Positions 23,168 through 26,172 of a DNA stretch of 26,172 nucleotides are shown one piece after another. The DNA is from DATKZH01 sp964475955 (GTDB taxonomy: Bacteria; Planctomycetota; Planctomycetia; Pirellulales; Thermoguttaceae). The notes beneath the pieces were generated by a model. That model worked only from the letters and a program-made list of their open reading frames with translations. It did not search any database and was not told the DNA's origin. The stretch's first letter is position 1. Every line of letters starts with the position of its first letter. Position numbers and translations under genes: made by a program. Where the stretch lies: assembly GCA_964475955.1 (NCBI GenBank), contig CAYYZY010000110.1, forward strand, positions 1 to 26,172. The letters are read 5' to 3'.

Positions 23168-24226
23168 CTAGAATCGGCCGCTTACCACCGGCTCGCCGCC
23201 CGCGCGGGTGCCCAGGGCGCGCCAAACGTCGAGTTCGATCGTCTCGCTGACCGACCGTACGGAGCCGTCCATCAGCGAGGCGTCGACCACGCCCGGGTGG
23301 TAGCTTCGCGCGGTGACGGCGGCGTACGTCGGCTGGGTGGTGCTTTTGCCTTCCTGGAGCGAGTTGTAGTCGATATCGTACGTCAGGCCGTCGCTATGCA
23401 CGTACGGGACGACCGTGTTCGGCGTGAAGACCGTGGTGACGCCGCTGTGGTGGACGCGCCCGTCGCACCATTCCGTGTGCCCCGTGTTGTCGTTCGTGTT
23501 GGGCCCGAGCTTGAACTGCGCCCCCGAGGCCAGCCCCGCGACCGCGTCCGGCGAGGCCGGAACGGCGGGGCCGGGGTCGTCCGTATTGCGGAAGTACGAG
23601 GTGAAAGCCTTCACCTCGGCGGCGCAGAGCGTGTTGCTCAGCCCATCGGTGAAGCTCGCCGGCCGGGTGTTGCTGTTGACGTAGAAGGCGCCGTCGCCCC
23701 CGCGGTTCGTCGCCGGGTTCCACACCAGCCACGTGCCGAAGTTGAACCCGTACGTTTGCGGGTACACGTAGGGGGCGCCGTTCTTCATGCGGACCGTGTC
23801 GTTCGGGTCGCTGGGGCAGAGGTAGATCGGAACCCGCATCTGCGGGACGCCGGAGCCCAACTGGGCGTCCCAGGCGACGTCGAGCCGCACCCGCTCGTAC
23901 GCCGTGTTCTGCTCGAGGTACGGCAGGATGCGCCCGTGAATCGACCACGAGCCGTTGTTGCCGGTGAGCGTCGTCCCCGGCCTGATGCAGAAGCTCGGCG
24001 GAAACACCGCGTTCGCGGAGAGGTAGTTGTGAAGCCCCAGCGAGATCTGTTTTAGGTTGTTCTGGCACGACGCGCGGCGGGCCGCCTCCCGTGCCGCCTG
24101 TACGGCCGGCAGCAAGAGCGAGATCAGGATGCCGATGGTGGCGATCACCACCAGCAGCTCGATCAGCGTGAAGCCCGGTGCGCCGCCCCCGCGACGACGC
24201 TCCAACACTTGCAGACGATAATCCAC
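23168..24226 (-). CDS. DUF1559 pseudopilin-like protein
   Basis: This 352-residue DUF1559 protein is paralogous to the next gene downstream. It has a basic leader and prepilin cleavage site PG-FTLIELLVV (mature Phe at 19, Glu5 at 23), hydrophobic spine IATIGILISLLLPAVQAARE, the conserved SCQNNLKQISLGLHNY segment, and the H-x9-DG motif (YHPGVVDASLMDGS) close to the C-terminus followed by SETIELDVWRALGTRAGGEP. Both domains and lengths are normal for the family. It starts at GTG with GAGGAGG six bases upstream, a strong site. Processing by prepilin peptidase and export are expected; the assembled structure is unknown. The two neighbouring DUF1559 proteins share the N-terminal third and differ mostly in the middle, so they may be alternative or co-assembling subunits. 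The gene is 99 bp after the prenyltransferase-like gene. Confidence 0.93.
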   Translation of the reverse strand: MDYRLQVLERRRGGGAPGFTLIELLVVIATIGILISLLLPAVQAAREAARRASCQNNLKQISLGLHNYLSANAVFPPSFCIRPGTTLTGNNGSWSIHGRILPYLEQNTAYERVRLDVAWDAQLGSGVPQMRVPIYLCPSDPNDTVRMKNGAPYVYPQTYGFNFGTWLVWNPATNRGGDGAFYVNSNTRPASFTDGLSNTLCAAEVKAFTSYFRNTDDPGPAVPASPDAVAGLASGAQFKLGPNTNDNTGHTEWCDGRVHHSGVTTVFTPNTVVPYVHSDGLTYDIDYNSLQEGKSTTQPTYAAVTARSYHPGVVDASLMDGSVRSVSETIELDVWRALGTRAGGEPVVSGRF

Positions 24227-24325
24227 GCGAACCTCCTCGATGGCTGGTCTTCTCTCCCCCCGTTTCCGGCCGATCGCAAACCGGTGTTGCGCGCCGGTAC
24301 CCCTCGGCTTGGTGAGCCCCTCCGC

Positions 24326-25573
24326 TCAATTCCCTTCGCCGGCAGACCGACCTTGGGGGCGGCAGTACGACAGGGCCAACAGCGCGTAGGCCGTGACCAG
24401 GTTCGGATCGCCCTCCATCCAGCGCGTGGTCTCGTTGACCCAGCAGCCGTTGGACTGTTGTCGCCGGGCGAGCTCCTCGGCCAGGTCGCGCCGCCAGTCG
24501 TGTTTCACGCCGGCGGCGTTTTCCAGGCGGTCGATTCCGACGGCGTCGAGCGCCTTGGCGAACACGTGGTAGTAGTAGTACAGGCCCTGGCCGCCCAGGC
24601 CGGGGTTCGACTCCAGGTCGTAGTGGCTTCGGATCCAATCAACCGCCGCCTTCACTCGCGGATCATCCGGCCCCACGCCCGCGTAGAGCAGGCTTTTCAG
24701 CCCGGCGTAGGTCATCGACGCGTAGCTCCGCAAGCCTCCGTTGGGCGTCTCGCCGACCTTGCTCTGGCCGCTGGCGGCACACGTGTAATAGAAGCCGCCG
24801 TCGTTGATCTTGGCCGCAAACGGCGTGGTGTTGTGTTCCGTCTCCAGGTTCTGGCAGCGGGAGACGAACACCAGGGCCTTGCACAGGGCCTCGTCGTCGG
24901 GGCCGTTGCCGCAGGCGTGGAGCGCGTCGACGAGGAACGACGTGTTCGACAGGTCCGGCCGCTCGTGCTTCCCGTAGCCCGCACCGCCGTAGTAGGGGTC
25001 CGACGGGTCGACGTCTTCGCTCTCGTCCCACTGGAACCGCTTGACCCAGGCTTCCGCCCGCTCGATGATCGCGTCGTAACGGCCGTCGGCGTTCGCCTCG
25101 GTAAAGCAGAGGATGGCGAGGCTCGTCTCGTAGTTGCGATAGAGCGAATCGGGCGGATGGATCGCGCCGTCGGGCCGCACGCACTCCTCCAGGTACCGGA
25201 GGCCCTTAGCGACCGCCGGATCGGTCGTTGGGCAGCCGCTTCGCAGCAGCGCCGTCGTGGCCAGGGCCGTCACGCCGCTTCCCGCATGACGGCTGAACGA
25301 TCCGTCGGCCGCCTGCCCGCGCACCTTCAGGGAGTCGACCGCCCGGGCGACCACCGCGTCGAGGCGCTCCGCCTCAGGACCCACGGACGTCTGCCCGGCC
25401 GGGTCGCTGGCGGACGGGCTGGCGGGCTGCTGTGCAGCAAGGAAGCCTTCGGGGGTGAGTGCTCCCAGACACGCCAGCGCCGCCGCCAGCATCAGACCCC
25501 TTGCCCACGACCGGGCTGTTCGACCCCGTATCATGGTTACGACCGACAACCGCGTATGGCGTGGCCTCGTCAT
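24326..25573 (-). CDS. Secreted prenyltransferase/squalene-oxidase-repeat-like protein
   Basis: This 415-residue exported protein has a signal sequence with a basic stretch then a hydrophobic core (about 20-40, LMLAAALACLGALTPEG). The remainder is alpha/alpha-toroid-like, with degenerate QxxxGxW-type repeats: QAADGSFSRH, VRPDGAIHPP, INDGGFYYT, QQSNGCWVN, spaced through the chain with helices between them (TALATTALLRSGCPTTD, YETSLAILCF, SYASMTYAGLKSLLYAG). Squalene-cyclase-like and prenyltransferase-like toroids share these repeats, but no DxDD or zinc-site motif is present, so a terpene cyclase activity is unlikely and the role is unknown. The start is the least certain feature: ATG at 25573 has GGAG nine bases upstream, while 25588 and 25534 are alternatives. 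It precedes the DUF1559 pair. Confidence 0.8.
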   Translation of the reverse strand: MTRPRHTRLSVVTMIRGRTARSWARGLMLAAALACLGALTPEGFLAAQQPASPSASDPAGQTSVGPEAERLDAVVARAVDSLKVRGQAADGSFSRHAGSGVTALATTALLRSGCPTTDPAVAKGLRYLEECVRPDGAIHPPDSLYRNYETSLAILCFTEANADGRYDAIIERAEAWVKRFQWDESEDVDPSDPYYGGAGYGKHERPDLSNTSFLVDALHACGNGPDDEALCKALVFVSRCQNLETEHNTTPFAAKINDGGFYYTCAASGQSKVGETPNGGLRSYASMTYAGLKSLLYAGVGPDDPRVKAAVDWIRSHYDLESNPGLGGQGLYYYYHVFAKALDAVGIDRLENAAGVKHDWRRDLAEELARRQQSNGCWVNETTRWMEGDPNLVTAYALLALSYCRPQGRSAGEGN

Positions 25574-25833
25574 CGCCGCGATCTCCATGTTTGTGGTTCT
25601 CTCGTACGGGTCAACGTGCGCGCAGATTGACCACTGGTCTCGGGAAGCACTTCGCGTGCCGGCGGCGCCCCCGTTCCCGAGAACACGCCGCAAGGGATTG
25701 TCGCGCAAAGAGTTGCGCTAGAGAGACGCCGCCGCGATGCGCGGCGCATCTGTCGATCGTTTCGACAGCGCTGTCGGCCCTTTCGGCGCGCCCGCAGCCC
25801 GGCGCGCCTCCAGGTCGTGGGTACGTCAGCCCC
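25574..25833. other. Short gap upstream of the prenyltransferase-like gene
   Basis: I see no gene. It probably holds the promoter of the downstream minus-strand run. TTGACC lies on the minus strand near 25612, but the -10 at the right distance is poor, so it is not called. A GC hairpin (GCCGCCGC...GCGGCGC, near 25729-25747) may mark the end of the partial gene at the right edge. Confidence 0.4.
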
Positions 25834-26172
25834 CTACCCCTCGACCTCCAACCGGGCCTGGAGCTTGCCGCCGTCCGATTCGAACGGGATCCGGATCTGG
25901 ATCCGGCCCTCGCTCGGCGAGGCCCGGCCGTCTTTGCGGTACGGATTGTGCGGTAGCACGGGCCAGCGCAGACTGGCCGAGAAAGGCACCTTCACGCGAT
26001 AGCCGGCGTGAAGCACGCCGCCGCCGAGCGCCTCGGGCGCAAGCGAGAACGGATCGCTGCCGACGCTGAACTCCCGGCCAGCGGCCGTCTCCAGCGTTCG
26101 GCCCATTCGGGGGATCAGCGTCAGGTTGGCCGCCACCGGCAGGTCCGACTCGCCCGTCGCCTCGACCGTGTA
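25834..26172 (-). CDS. C-terminal part of an unidentified protein (runs off the window)
   Basis: Only the last 112 residues are present. The frame continues through the right edge without a start, and the most upstream codons read YTVEATGESDLPVAANLTLI, clearly mid-protein. Visible sequence is strand-rich, with PFSLAPEALGGGVLHAGYRV, then SASLRWPVLPHNPYRKDGRA and a final IQIRIPFESDGGKLQARLEV. It looks like a beta-sandwich C-terminal domain of the sort found at the end of secreted or carbohydrate-active proteins, but this is a weak impression. The stop is TAG at 25834-25836, 261 bp before the start of the next gene on the same strand. Without the N-terminus no function can be assigned. Confidence 0.7.
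   Translation of the reverse strand, partial: YTVEATGESDLPVAANLTLIPRMGRTLETAAGREFSVGSDPFSLAPEALGGGVLHAGYRVKVPFSASLRWPVLPHNPYRKDGRASPSEGRIQIRIPFESDGGKLQARLEVEG

Overview
This window looks like a chromosomal piece of a high-GC planctomycete, probably from the Pirellulales or a related order. The assignment rests on family content: two DUF1559 pseudopilin-like proteins with the H-x9-DG C-terminal motif, a DUF1598 protein, a protein opening with the planctomycete FDPYxxWLGI motif, an SBBP-repeat protein, an alkaline-ceramidase-type hydrolase, and many dispersed palindromic repeats between genes. No rRNA, tRNA, CRISPR array, IS transposase or integrase was seen.

Left part (1-5.9 kb): a minus-strand pair, DUF1598 then ApbE (FAD:protein FMN transferase), faces a plus-strand pair of small paralogous cysteine-motif proteins that overlap by 4 bp. 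A response regulator with an HD-GYP-type output domain follows; its GYP signature reads GYL.

Centre (5.9-16.2 kb): a repeat-filled gap leads into a two-gene operon. Its first gene fuses a LexA-type winged helix to a pRiA4b ORF-3 domain; the second is an unrecognised protein. A LysR regulator follows, with a near-consensus promoter whose spacer is a perfect operator-like palindrome and whose predicted start falls on the ATG. Next is a [2Fe-2S]-ASKHA reductive-activase-like protein. A membrane/coiled-coil protein, the FDPY-motif protein, a tiny membrane protein, a secreted ceramidase-like hydrolase and QueE (queuosine precursor synthesis) complete this part, mostly as convergent pairs separated by short gaps or hairpin repeats.

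Accessory island (16.5-18.7 kb): visibly lower GC than its surroundings, with a ParE/RelE-type toxin-antitoxin operon with a good promoter and an abortive-infection (Abi_C) protein. Between them lies about 700 bp without a gene, containing a perfect 18-bp inverted repeat bounding a 227-bp segment. This resembles integron-cassette or other mobile cargo, but no integrase is present to prove it.

Right part (19.0-26.2 kb): every gene is on the minus strand. In transcription order: the 3' end of an unidentified gene, a secreted prenyltransferase/squalene-oxidase-repeat-like protein, two DUF1559 proteins, a secreted SBBP protein with exactly seven visible repeats, and a secreted FG-GAP-type propeller. 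These probably form one exported or cell-surface set.

Assignments come from reading motifs by eye. No database search was run.
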